A DNA stretch of 64,000 nt from Dermacentor variabilis (GCF_050947875.1 NC_134573.1:71487315-71551314), one strand, 5' to 3'; numbered from the stretch's first letter, positions 35,398 through 46,380 are shown. Numbers and translations are program-made. The notes: generated from the letters alone by a model not told the origin.

Positions 35398-38272
35398 ATT
35401 AATCAGTGACTTCGGTGGGAGAAAGGAAATGGGTCGGCGCTGTGTTCTGCAGCTCCAGTAAATGGCACGGCCCAGCGCCATGTGGCGAACATTCGCGTTG
35501 TGTGAACGAGTGCGTGCTTTCTTTCCCTGCCATGTTCGCGGACACTACCCGATGACACAACCGTTTTGGTGAGACGCTCAATGACCGACAACTTTTCCAG
35601 CCAAACCGTGTTTAGTGCTCACTCGTGCTCTCTTACGTCTGACTTGAACTCAGGTGCTCGTTATACCGCGCCGCTCGCTGCGAGTGGTCTGCATGGTGAA
35701 AAAGACACTACCAGATATGGACACGCTATTCGTAACTGTGGTGGCATGGCAGTTCTCGCAGTCTTAGCGACGGACGCACTTTCAGTGTGTTGGGAGGTGT
35801 TCTCCTGTACCTGTTGGTTTCGGGCTTCCGAACGTGTATTTACTGTTTTTTACTTGAAAAGCCAGAGAACTCAATTCTGTGGCTGTTCTATCCTGTGTAC
35901 AAAATATTACCACGTTTTATCATTTGTTTTGACGATGTTTATAATAGTATTCAGTGACTTAGTTGTGACAAGCACACAAGCTGCTTTCGCTTTTTTATGC
36001 GAGCGCAATGGGCATTATTTATCGCGTCAGCACTGCTAGTCAGCTGTTCGCGCTTTACGCGCGCATGCTTTAAGTCCAAGGATTCGCCGCTAGGACAAAG
36101 AAAGTAAACAAATGGCGCAGCGTCGCTAATATTGGCTATAAATTCAATTCAGGATTGTTCAACATCTGTCAGATGTTTGGAGCACGGACAAAAAGCCTGA
36201 GAATTGCTTGACTGGGTCCGGCCACCGCAGCATGACCATGCAGTGGTATCGATTCCACACATGTATAGGAGAGAATCGATATGCGAGAAATGCTGGAAAG
36301 CTGCAGAAAACTACAAGACAATTCAAACAAGAGGTGCATATGCGCATTAAGAAAATCCATAATATATTCAGAAGTATTGTGAAAAATTCACTCGATCACG
36401 ATCGAAACGAATAGAGAAGCACAGCCAGTATTTCAACAAATGATAAAACAATGAAGCAATGAAGACGCAGATATATATTAAGTTTTTTTTTGTCTGGTTG
36501 ACACAGAAACCTTATAGAGGGCAAAGTGCAAAATAAGAAATGGCGAACCTGCACAACATCTCTCAATGCTATTTATTTCCTCATTGTTTTTAGCTGTGCG
36601 ATGCCACTGCTTTAATTTTTTGGTCACTGTCGAAGAGCGTGTTGTTATTATTGTCTAGAATTGTTCAGATATATGTAATACATGTAGTGCCATAGGTTAC
36701 ACGGGCATGGCGTGGTAAATGAATGCGACTATCCCATGAGCATCTTTTTCAAAAAGTGATTTTAATTGAATGTGACCAGTTGGCCATAATAGTCTTTGTT
36801 GACATAGAAATTATTAGCGGCTGCAAATGTAAATAAGTGTAGCAACGACAGATTGACTGAGCATCTTTTTGGTTATTTCAGAGCATGTATTAAGTATCAA
36901 AAAGAAAAGCCGATAAAGAACGACTTTTATCACTTTTAAGATGCTACTTTCGCGAATATCGCTAAGTAACTTGATAGATAAGCTTTGTAGTGCTGTGTAC
37001 TAGGAGCGCGTTTTAATGCACTGCCAACTGGAGGGCAATCTCTCCACTTCTCTGGCGTAAGGATATCGCGAAACCGCTGCTCAACAGCATGGCTCAGCAC
37101 GGCTACTCAGCAGACATGACTAGAGCGCTTTTGCGCAATTTAGAGCATTTGTGCAATTCCAACTTACGGTAATGAGTTTAGTCAAGTTGAGATGTTTAAC
37201 TCGTCAGTCATCATTCTACATTCCCTCATGTGTTTGGGCGCTGATAAATGCGTTGCCCCGAAAATAGGACTGTCCCTTCGGGCTGCGTTCTTTAGCGTAG
37301 TCGAGCGGGACTTTCTTTTCGCAACACTGCTATGCACATTGCACAAGTCTCCTAATATTTCTTACGATGCACAGATACTCGGCGTTAGCTCAAACAAGGG
37401 AGTACGTGAGTTTTATCCTCAGGGTACTGCAAAGTTTATTCGCTACTCGTCTTCACGTGTGGGCATGGCGGTTGAGCTGTGGGGTTGCGTAATACTGAAC
37501 CAAAGGCTCCGTGCTTGGGGTGGTAGGGGGGGGGGGGCAATGTACACATTTTCTCTCCCTTTGGTCCACTAAGTAGTTAAAAACTTTTGCAGACTTCAAC
37601 GCACACGCTCATCAACAACCGACTAAAATCAGAACTTCGCAGAGCAGCGCTGCGTGGTGACGTGGCGATGACGTCGCAGACGCGCAGCCAACGATCGCAT
37701 GTGTTTGTTTTTGCGTTATATCCGAAAGTGCGGCAAACGTGACGGGGAGATATAGGAGCTCAGTGAGAAGGATGTACAGTCTATATATAGATTTGCTAAA
37801 CACACACCGGCGAATGTTCGCGACGCAATAGATGGGGTCGCGATGTTTAACTTTCACATTTATTTGCGCAGAGACAAGGTGATACACGAGTGCACAGTTT
37901 CAGAACATTGACGGAGTAGCAGTGCATAGGACTCACTAGTCTGAAGGAAAAGGACGGAGTGTTAGCTTTAGATGTGCCGGGCTGCATGACTACAAAATAT
38001 AAATGTGTGCAGCGATCTGTCTTGGTTATTATTTCTTCATGCACTTGGGGCTAAGCAAACCTGCTCTAAAAAAATTCCCTGGACCTGTTGCTTTTTGTGC
38101 ACTATAAACTTTGGTTGGTAGTCAGCACTCCATCCGTTCTCTCTTGATTGTGCTGTGCCATGCGCTGTTACTCTATTTAGCTATAGCAAGGAACAACCAC
38201 CACAGTTTGCACTCTTAACAACATATACAGTATTGAGCAAGGCAGGTAGCTAAATTTGTTCCACGCAAACGT
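35398..38272. other. 3' flank of the M13 gene
   Basis: This presumably includes the 3' UTR. I found no canonical AATAAA in the first three kilobases; the nearest variants are GATAAA words (for example 36444 and 36913). A G run lies at about 37527-37536. No second gene is recognisable. Confidence 0.45.
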
Positions 38273-38818
38273 TCAAAAAATGCAAGAAATATTATTCAAG
38301 TGTGCTCTTACAACTCGTGTTTGTGTAAGGTGTGGTCTTTTTAGCCCGTGTACATTATTTATGCGCCATACACTGAGCCGGAAGTATTTCTTACAGAAAA
38401 AAATCTGTTGAGTGAACTGTGTTGTTTGTATTGATTCAAATGTTTCATTGTTTGACGACGATTTTATCGCGTAGCACTTGTTAACGTGTTGCCTGTGGCA
38501 TACATGCCGTGAACTGTACATATATTCAAGTGTGGACGAACAAAGACTCAACCTAACCGAAATCTCCATAAAGCGTTCTTTCACCCTACTGTTTATGATG
38601 GTGTGATCATTTTCAAAAACACGCCTACTAATCCAGTTAGAGAACCTGTATGCTAGCTCACTCCAATGCATGCACGATGAAGTCTGGTGGACATTTAAAC
38701 TTCCCTGGGTGGCACGAACAAGAGACATTAGGCAGATAGAAGAATAAAGCGGCATTACATTGAAAACGGTCATTTCCACAGAGTTAGCATTTTTAAAATT
38801 TGCGAATTTATTGATCAT
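38273..38818 (-). CDS. unidentified 181-codon open frame
   Basis: This is one of the longer open frames not explained by a known element or by the shadow of the M13 gene. It begins M-I-N-K-F-A-N-F and has an ordinary amino-acid mix with a central S-E-L-A-Y-R-F-S-N-W-I-S-R segment. I recognise no domain, signal peptide or membrane span. It ends about 30 bases from a minus-strand SINE on its 5' side. In AT-rich DNA a chance frame of this length is possible but not common. It could be a transposon relic or an exon. I do not propose a function. Confidence 0.2.
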   Translation of the reverse strand: MINKFANFKNANSVEMTVFNVMPLYSSICLMSLVRATQGSLNVHQTSSCMHWSELAYRFSNWISRRVFENDHTIINSRVKERFMEISVRLSLCSSTLEYMYSSRHVCHRQHVNKCYAIKSSSNNETFESIQTTQFTQQIFFCKKYFRLSVWRINNVHGLKRPHLTQTRVVRAHLNNISCIF

Positions 38819-38850
38819 GTACGAATCAAATTGGCACCCGCACAGGCAAT

Positions 38851-39102
38851 CATTAATTCTGGAGCTTCCCGTGCCAAAACCAAGGTATGATTATGCAGCA
38901 CGCCGTAGTGGGGGACTCCGGATAATTTAGACCATCTGGGGATCTTTAATGTGCACCCAATGCACGGTACATGAGCGTTCTTGCATTTCGCCCCAGTTGA
39001 AATGCAGTCGCCGCGGCTGCGTTGCCCGAGGACACGGGATCGGATCCCGAGTCTTCGGGTGTACCAGCACAACGCCAAAGCCACTAGGCCATCACGACAG
39101 GG
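38851..39102 (-). repeat. tRNA-Ser-like SINE (Ruka-like), minus strand
   Basis: On the + strand the order is reversed relative to 40091-40330: CCGTGCCAAAACC, then GCACGCCGTAGTGGGGGACTCC, CATTTCGCCCC and the tRNA-like head with GGGATCGGATCCCGAG. A possible target duplication CAGGCAAT lies at 38843-38850 and 39103-39110. The copy is diverged from the 40091 copy. Confidence 0.83.
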
Positions 39103-39110
39103 CAGGCAAT

Positions 39111-40076
39111 TACGATTGTGCTTGATAATCACACATTGTACTTCACACAGAACAAGGTCGGCTATTCGGGCGTTATCAAGTGTACACTCGTTGCCTGTTG
39201 CTCGGCCTAATCAGAATAAGGTGTACAATCTGACGGGTAACAAAGAAAATATTCCTTCCTTTATCTTCTGAAACCTCTGTCGGTGTCTTCTCGTTTATTT
39301 TAGCGAGCTTACAGTAGTATTCCTCACGGTACCGCGTACCGCATTCAGCACAAACCTGAACGGTTCAATGTGCAGGCGACGCGTGTGGGTGCGAAGAGAG
39401 GGTCAACCCATTATGAAGCCACTGTTCCTAATTTGATATGCAAAAGCGTACTACGTGCATTATATAGCGGTGGCTGGACGATCGCCCACTGTTCGTGCAG
39501 ACGCTCTGCAATACCACCCCACTGATCATCGGTCCAGAAAGCAGTGACGGCACTTTCGCACTTTTGCAAAGCGACTTGCTTGTGCGAGCGCCCTTGACTG
39601 CGTTGTCCTATCCGTGCGTTCACGTATTAGCTGCTTCTCATTCTGCTCTCGTTGACCTATTCCACTGGATAGGGTAGCCATGCTACGAGCCACTTCCCAC
39701 GGCTAACAACCCTGCCTTCTCTCTCTCTGTCTCTTTTTTTTACAGCGCCTGAAACGCGTCCAGACGTTTTGATCCCAATAAAAGAACCATGTATTTTGTT
39801 GTATGACTTGAATGCAGAATTCTATTCTTAATTTGGAATAGAAGTTACTGCAGAGATTACCTGACTTGTTTCACCAGCAGTGAAATACTTAACTAGACAA
39901 CGTATCCCGTCTGCATGAGGTGAACTAAATATGTACGTACCATCATGAGATGGAACACCGAATCCTTCTCGACGCTAGAGGCAGACGTGTTAATACGCAA
40001 CAAGTGCTTTTCCTATTGAAGACTTAGACAGACGGGATCATTTATGAGAGGCGCTTGGTTCTAGTTTGTCGCCGTT
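39111..40076. other. non-coding stretch with a possible terminal exon
   Basis: Apart from the acceptor and poly(A) signal pair at 39746-39783, nothing is recognised. Confidence 0.4.
39746..39805 (+). other. possible terminal exon with poly(A) signal
   Basis: A long pyrimidine tract (about 39717-39741) is followed by TACAG at 39745. Downstream, one frame reads eight codons to a TGA, and AATAAA lies at 39778-39783. This is the layout of a short last exon. No partner exon is identified; it may instead be part of an LTR or other retroelement. Confidence 0.25.
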
Positions 40077-40344
40077 ATGCTTCTAACAGTACCCGCCGTG
40101 GTTGCTCAGTGGCTATGGTGTTGGGCTGCTGAGCACGAGGTCGCGGGATCGAATCCCGGCCACGGCGGCCGCATTTCGATGGGGGCGAAATGCGAAAACA
40201 CCCATGTGCTTAGATTTAGGTGCACGTTAAAGAACCCCAGGTGGTCAAAAATTCCGGAGTCCTCCACTACGGCGTGCCTCATAATCAGAAAGTGGTTTTG
40301 GCACGTAAAACCCCAAATATTATTATTATTATGCTTCTAACAGT
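40077..40344 (+). repeat. best-preserved tRNA-Ser-like SINE (Ruka-like) with perfect 14-bp target duplication
   Basis: The word ATGCTTCTAACAGT flanks the element exactly at 40077-40090 and 40331-40344. The SINE body (40091-40330) begins with a tRNA-like head: A-box-like TGGTTGCTCAGTGGC and B-box-like GGATCGAATCC. It continues through GCATTTCGATGGGGGCGAAA and CACGTTAAAGAACCCCAGG, and ends GGCACGTAAAACCCC followed by ATT repeats. Such elements are copied by RNA polymerase III and moved by LINE enzymes. The intact duplication shows a fairly recent insertion. The name Ruka is from memory of the tick literature. Confidence 0.92.
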
Positions 40345-40394
40345 GGTTATTCTGTACCGCATAGGCATGCGGTACAAAACTCGCGCTATGCAGG

Positions 40395-40487
40395 GTTAGC
40401 TTAACGTATGTACATGCAACAAAGAAGCTCGAGAACAAGTTAAGGACAACACAAACCGCGATGGAACGAAAATTGTTCGGCGTAGCG
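40395..40487 (+). mobile_element. third RTE LINE remnant, left piece
   Basis: The segment reads R-T-T-Q-T-A-M-E-R-K-L-F-G-V-A-L in the region that corresponds to 12450-12510 of the first RTE copy. It stops exactly at the TTAA that flanks the DNA transposon at 40492, and the same element resumes at 43095. The left boundary is uncertain. Confidence 0.75.
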
Positions 40488-43094
40488 TTAAAGGGAAGCT
40501 GAAGAGTCTGTCGAATTCAATAAGACGCTCATATACGTATGCGGGAACCTTATAACGTAAAATTTTGCGCGGGATTTTTCACTTAGGAACGACGTAATCG
40601 CCGGTTAAAATTGCGCTGTCGCTCCGCCCCCCCCCGTCGGGCGCCGCGCGCTGCTGCTGACGCTGACGACAAGGTAAATATACCTGGTAGCGAAGCTTCC
40701 ATAGGAGCCCATACGTTCAAAACATGGCGGTTCATCGGCCGTTCATGGGGCTTAGCGCCATCTGTATGTGGTGGGAACACTTCCGGCGGAAGAAAAAATA
40801 ATGTGACGCCATATCCGTTAAAAGAAAAAGTGATGTCAATTTGTTTTCGATGGCGCGAAATTTCTTTTGTTGGCCTGCCTATGGAGCTATATATTCAAAT
40901 GCCCCGCCATTCGACTTGAAGGGCGTTTCGAGCTTTCAGCACGGAAAGCGATGCAGGAAAAGGCTAGCTGTACGGTTGCCGGAATCTCACGCCTGCAAAT
41001 AACATACTTTTTTTGGAGGCCGACGAAAGCTTTACGTGTAGAGTGCTGATCCTATCGTAGGATGCCAAGCCAGTCGGCCAGCGCAGTCGCACGAAAACAA
41101 CCACACAATTATCTGGCGGTCGTAACTCACTACTTTTGACTGAATAGGTTAAGAAGCTATGAAGCTACCTGCGTCACCAAATTCAGACAAACTTCGACTA
41201 GCAAAAAAGCACAACGTGTGAGGGGGGCGTATTTCAACAGGTGAACTTTACGAGCGCGCCTTTCTGCGCATTTCAATACGTGCATTGCATTGCGAGTAAT
41301 AGTGGCGTCAACGGCCCCTGTAACAATGGGCGCTGAAAAGAAATGTATTTTTAATAATAACACATTAAATAAACTTGTATTTTTTTAACTCGTCACGAAT
41401 ATATAGAATTGACAAGGAATTTTATTTTCGTTGAATGAATCAAACTGTGCCTCGCTTGAATTAAAAACGCTTTTTTCTTTCCCAATGTTTGTTCCCTCCA
41501 AACATAGTCGCGCTTCAGTAGCTGTTCCCATAACCCCCCTTGCTGATGTCGGTGATAATTTGTACTGAACCGCTTTTCGCGCGAAGCTTCGCGACCTATT
41601 TGGATCGACTTTGCTGACGATGCAAGCGAAGACCGGAAACCGCGGCGTAGTGACGTCAGCACTGGTGTTCCGCTCCTTCCCAGTCTCCGCGACCATGCCT
41701 GACCGCGCTTCTTTCTGCGTGCATGCTGTGATAATCTGCCTCGCTCGAGCCTGAGTGGTGGGCCGATCATGGCGGCGTTCTGTGCAGCCTACGGCTGTAT
41801 GAACACCAGCGGCCGCGACGATGTTCCATTAATCCCCGCAATTGACAAGAAGCTTGCAGCTGAGTGGGAGGCTGCTGTGGATCGAAAGAATTTCAAGCGC
41901 TCAAGAACAACAGTGCTGTGCTCTAACCACTTCCGTGACGACGATTATTACCAGAGTTTATCAATAATGCGTGAATGACTGAGAGTACGGCTTTCTGCTA
42001 GCAGGCTTTCTAAACGCAGTGCGAAAAGGTCGGGACAACGAACGCACAAAGGCGGGACGGGTGCGGGCGGACTGATGGTAACTGGTCTTGGAAGACCTTA
42101 TGAAAACACGAACTCGTCCAAACCTGGATTTCGATTTATTGCTAGCTCCTTCGTGTTAGCACGCTGAACGGAAAGTACATGTTCATCTCCCACCCTTGAC
42201 GCAGCTTTCGTCGCAAACCACCATTAATTTTCTATTCGCACGTGTGTTATGAAACAGCCAACATGCAGCTACCATAATGCAGTGCAAGTGTAAAGTTCTC
42301 ATGTGTTTGAAAGCAGGCGCACGCCAAGACACTGCGCTCCCCCTCGCGCACAGAGAGAAACCTGCTGTCTCACGCAGCCTACGGAATTCGCCGCCTTTCC
42401 GGCTACGAGTAGCGTGCGGATGGTGCGCCGACGAAGGCCACTACACGTGCTACAAGGGCCGGAAAACTTTTCCCGCATGTAAACCGTCTGTGTAGATTGC
42501 CGACAGCTTTAGGGCAGCGCACAAATGCCGACGATCGCATCCTTCCTTACGTTCCACGAGGAGGCATGCAGGAACATAGCAGTACAGTTGTTTGGCCGGA
42601 AACGAACTCACTGGATCGCTGAATACAGCTTTGCAAAAAAATGCTCACCAAAGAACATTTCTAACACGAGGAGATGCAAACACTTCGCTTTCGTTCGCGT
42701 CAAAAGTACTGCTTGCTACCAGCATCTTTTACTTCTTGGAGAGGCCGGCTATGTATACATGTAGGAAGCAACGCCGAACTCCTTGGAGAAACGCAAGCTC
42801 TCGGAATTTGCTATTACCGTCTCACCAAACCTCCTTGCACTGTGCTTCATGTGTGGCGGCAGCGGCCGGTCCGGACGAACACCAATGTTGACGTCACGAG
42901 ACGCCCGACCAATCACAGGCGGGAACAAGGCGCGCGAGCTGCCCGAGACTGCTGTTGCACTTTTTGTCAAAATAAAATCTGTTTGCGCTTTCTTTCGCTC
43001 AATTTCGATGCGATATTCGAATTCGGAGGGTTGAAAACCATTACGTACAGCTCCTTACTCATTTCTTATGGAAATCTCTTCAGCTTCCCTTTAA
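40488..43094. mobile_element. TTAA-flanked THAP-bearing DNA transposon (Kolobok-like) inside an RTE copy
   Basis: The termini AGGGAAGCTGAAGAG (40492-40506) and its exact reverse complement (43076-43090) form terminal inverted repeats. TTAA lies directly outside both ends (40488-40491 and 43091-43094). The flanks join into uninterrupted RTE sequence, GTTAA|GAGACAGG, once one TTAA and the element are taken out, so TTAA is the duplicated target. Inside is a THAP zinc-finger reading frame (41769-41978) and no recognisable full transposase. TTAA targets are known for piggyBac and Kolobok; piggyBac ends start with pyrimidines, whereas this one starts AG, and Kolobok proteins can carry THAP domains. 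I therefore favour Kolobok-like, non-autonomous. Confidence 0.8.
41769..41978 (+). pseudogene. truncated THAP zinc-finger protein of the DNA transposon
   Basis: THAP domains are C2CH zinc fingers that bind DNA, often at transposon ends. The 69-codon frame starts in good context and reads F-C-A-A-Y-G-C-M-N (C-x4-C pair), A-A-E-W with the conserved Trp, then V-L-C-S-N-H-F (C-x2-H), so all four zinc ligands are present. The F-H-x-F-P segment normally found after the first Cys pair is shortened to V-P-L-I-P. The frame ends soon after the domain at R-D-D-D-Y-Y. Either an intron follows or the protein is truncated. It lies between the inverted repeats at 40492 and 43090, so I treat it as part of the transposon rather than a host gene. 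Confidence 0.7.
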
Positions 43095-43545
43095 GAGACA
43101 GGAGGAGAGCGGTGTGGATCAGTAAACATACGGGGATAGCCGATATTCTGACAATAACTTGACAGTAAGAGAAAATAATGGCGCTGGCGAAGCCATGTAA
43201 TACGTGGGGCACAGATAACTTTGCACCATTAGAGTTACAGAATGGGGTCCAGGAATGGGAAGCGCATTCGGGATGGTTTTAATTTGGTGTAGTGATGAAA
43301 TTAGGCAATTTTCAGGCGCAAATTGGAATCGCAGATCGAACCTGTGACCGGGCCCTCTTGAAAGGAACAATCGGAGATCGCTGGGAGATGCTTGCTTGCT
43401 TGCTCCTCACTTGTGGCGCTTATCCATTGCAGGTGATTGGGCAAGAAGCCGGCGGTAAAGGCTAAAGGGAAGGGGAGAGAGGAAAACCTTTTGTCCTGCA
43501 GTGGACACAAGAAGATGATGACGATGATGATGACGACGACGATAT
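43095..43545 (+). mobile_element. third RTE LINE remnant, right piece with GAT tail
   Basis: The reading resumes with L-R-D-R-R-R-A-V-W-I-S and T-G-I-A-D-I-L, then decays, and ends TTTTGTCCTGCAGTGGACACAAG followed by GATGATGACGATGATGATGACGACG, the RTE 3' end. A foreign segment of about 90 bases with TTGC repeats interrupts it near 43385-43475. Confidence 0.8.
43385..43475 (-). repeat. short LINE 3' tail with (GCAA)n inserted in the RTE remnant
   Basis: On the minus strand a GCCGGCTTCTTGCCCAATC stretch runs through CCACAAGTGAGGAGCAAGCAAGCAAGCA. RTE sequence is continuous on both sides (CGCTGGGAGA before, then the CTTTTGTCCTGCAG end). Only the terminal part of the inserted LINE is present. Confidence 0.55.
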
Positions 43546-44704
43546 ACATTAACGGTACGCGTTATTAAAGAGCAAATGCATCGTTGTGTGCCTGAGCATT
43601 GTTTGGGTGCAAATTTTGAAGTGTGCTGCGGAAAGCGCTCGCATTAGGCGAAAGCGTAAGACTGTAATTGGAGCGTTTTAGATCTCGCGCACCCAAAGCA
43701 CCACACCCTGCTTGCGTTCTTTCGCACCCCTTTTGTTTTCTTGTGCAAACCCGGCGATTTGTGTCAACAGAGCACAAGATCTCTAAGCTCCCTATCGTTA
43801 AGTTAGGCAATGCGAGCGATGGCGGTGACTCCGTCTCTTTCTTTTACTCGGGTATTTGCCGTAAGGTACATGTTCGAAAAGTTGACGAACGGCATCAAAT
43901 TAATGCCTGTAGCCCTGTTTGTTGAAGGTACTGCAGCACTGAATTAACCCTCTTGCATTCTACAGCAACGCACACCGAAAGGTGCAGCTAAAATCTTCTA
44001 ACAAAGAAACTTAGTTGCACACCCAGCGTGCATGGCTGTTGCGTACTCAGCCGTTGGGGATGCTAAGCCATAGCTGTCTTTTATAGCTAAGGACGCTGCA
44101 AGAGTGTCCTCCTCGTCCATTGCGTCACATTGCATTACTTTGCGGTTCATTATGGCGAACCTTTCTATGTCTAAGTAGGCTCACTTGTGGTGGCAGTGAT
44201 GCTCTCCCACTGCACCATCTTCCGCTGGCTTCGGCACTTCGTCATGATTGGCGCTTGTCAAGGCGTGTTAGGAAGTGTTAGGTGGCTGTACAATATCATA
44301 AGCCTGGCAGGGACGCTCTTGAATGCGCAATGACTAAAGGAAAGCACGCAACTGTCCTTATCCTAATCTGGAGGTACACTTAATTCTATATTTTTGGCCT
44401 CAGTTGATGGCTTATACATACTATGGGGGATTGACCACGATTCTGATGGAATTAGAAGGCGTTTAATACGGAGAAGAAAACATTGACATTTCGGGAGGAA
44501 TCCAGTGAATGGAAAATAACAAAGCAGTATAAATCAGGCCAGTCAATTGCCTTGAAAGAATGATAAATTCTTCAACTGCGGATCAAGCATCCATGTGAAA
44601 GCGTCCAATAGAAGAGGCTCCCGGAGAAATAAGTTTAGCGAATTAAAAATTAACTCTATTTTGTCTAAACGTTGCTTCTAAAATCTTTTTCACTTGCATT
44701 TGCA
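43546..44704. other. non-coding stretch
   Basis: No gene or element recognised; open frames near 43565-43925 on both strands are short and lack motifs. Confidence 0.5.
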
Positions 44705-44971
44705 AACTCGCGAGAGACCCACCCTGGTTGCTCAGTGGCTATGGTGTTAGGCTGCTGAGCACAAGGTCGCGGGATTGAATTCCGGCCACGGCGGCCGCAT
44801 TTCGATGGGGGCGAAATGCGAAAACACCCGTGTACTTAGATTTAGGTGAGCGTTAAAGAACCCGAGGTGGTCGGAATTTCCGGAGACCCCCACTACGGCG
44901 TGCCTCATAATCAGAAAGTGCCTTTGGCACGTAAAACCCCATAATTAAAAAAAAAAGAAACTGGCGAGAGA
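44705..44971 (+). repeat. tRNA-Ser-like SINE (Ruka-like) with 13-bp target duplication
   Basis: The flanks AACTCGCGAGAGA (44705-44717) and AACTGGCGAGAGA (44959-44971) differ at one base and mark the target duplication. The body (44718-44958) matches the 40091 copy closely, including GCATTTCGATGGGGGCGAAA, and ends in an A-rich tail. The B-box-like word reads GGATTGAATTCC, slightly decayed. Confidence 0.92.
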
Positions 44972-46154
44972 ATTTACTGCCTACGCTTCTTCCCCCTTTC
45001 TTTTGACCGTGAAGCTCTAGATGGGGGGGAACGGTTCTACAACGGTTTTCGTGTGGTGATGACGTGGCCGCTATCAGTGATTGACGGGCGCACTGTACGG
45101 AGTGAATCCTGTGCAGCGTACAGGAACATCCGTCAGATATAGGGAAGGTAATAGAAACGCTAAGGCTAGGAATATATCGAAGCGTTTGGAAGGACTCGCG
45201 CATAGGAAAGGAATTGCACCGGATAAATTGATGCGTTTACAAAGGCTCGGGTAGATCTCGGGTAGTGTCTTAATGCGTGCGCAAGACCGCGAGTGTAACG
45301 AAGGATTACGCTCTATACAGTGAAACCTAGAAGTCAGTTCCCCTCTTGCGTGGGGTCTTGGTAATTTGTGTTTTATTTTTCAACGCTCTCTTCTCCGACA
45401 CCACAGCAGAGGCGTTCATCATTGAGTGAGACAGGTGTGTTCACGAGTGAACAGGACGCCGACCACAGAAGAAAAAGGAAGGAAGGACGCCTCAGTTTCC
45501 ACCTGACTCTAGCTTTGTTATAGTACCTAGAATATACTGGCCACTATAGCCTTGTTCTAAATGATGTGTGATTAGTGATAATTGGGAACTAGGGGCCGTC
45601 AGAGGAGCCGAAAGGCCTTTCATTTCCTTCTGTGATGGGTTCCTTTTTAATCATTGTCCTGATCCTTCCCGACCAGACGGGTTTCCGTCCAAACCTCGAC
45701 TTCAATGTGAACTCAGTGTGACCTGCAGTTTTCCTCTTCACGTCCACGTCCTCCCACGTCCTCCTTCTTCAATATTCTTACACCCGATCGCTCTTAAAAG
45801 CCCTATACCCTACAGCTCTCTCCGGCATTGCTCTGAATTGAAATCTTCTCAGAAAAAGTGAGTTTGTGATGTCATTTCTCTTGCTTTGAGACTGAGATGC
45901 AGCCTTTATTAGGACGTTTTTAGTTGCCGGTTAAGTGTGTCACCGGCGATGCAAGTACGGCGTTTTAAGTTTGTAAGACATGTGGGTATAAAACGATTAG
46001 GTTTTAAAGGCTTTTGCATCATAACTATTTTCGAGTGCGTGTGAGAGCCATATGTACTTACTAACTTAAAAAGCGGGAACGTGAGCCGGAACGCTGTGTT
46101 TTCGCCAGCTCTTCGGCATTCAGGTAAGGATGAGTAGAAAAGGAATGAGAGAGA
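44972..46154. other. non-coding stretch
   Basis: No gene recognised. A 97-codon frame at 45568-45861 is Pro/Ser/Cys rich and lacks domains. It is possibly a decayed retroelement leader. Confidence 0.4.
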
Positions 46155-46300
46155 ATGGATGGATGGATGGATGGATGGATGGATGGATGGATGGATGGAT
46201 GGATGGATGCGCGGATGGATAGATGGAAAAGCTTTATTGACAGTCCTAAGATACGCGGAGTCCTGAGTAACGACGATAAAATTTGTCATTGTCGAGAGAG
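46155..46300 (-). repeat. LINE 3' tail with (CCAT)n array
   Basis: On the minus strand GGACTGTCAATAAAGCTTTT (46226-46245) is followed by about 18 CCAT/ATCC units with two imperfections. AATAAA just before a tetranucleotide array is a LINE-type 3' end. It lies immediately downstream of the I-type LINE in the same orientation and differs from that element's own tail. Confidence 0.7.
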
Positions 46301-46380
46301 AAAACGAAAATGTGAGTGTGAGTGAGTGAAACAGCTTTATTTGGTCCACTATAGACGTAAGCAAACTCCACGTCACCTGG

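Noticed and set aside
34726..35481. 251-codon minus-strand open frame
   Set aside because: It is the GC-rich antisense shadow of the M13 catalytic domain, and the other strand has clear family motifs.
35566..36039. 157-codon + frame just after the M13 stop codon
   Set aside because: Its composition (Phe/Val/Ser/Cys rich from T-rich DNA) and position suggest 3' UTR rather than a separate gene.
40091..40170. Possible functional tRNA-Ser gene
   Set aside because: The tRNA-like part is the head of a dispersed SINE with target duplications, present six times in the window.
41769..41978. THAP frame as a host transcription factor gene
   Set aside because: It lies between exact inverted repeats flanked by TTAA and is truncated, so transposon origin is more likely.
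45568..45861. 97-codon Pro/Ser-rich frame as a secreted protein
   Set aside because: No signal peptide or domain; neighbouring DNA shows no gene structure.
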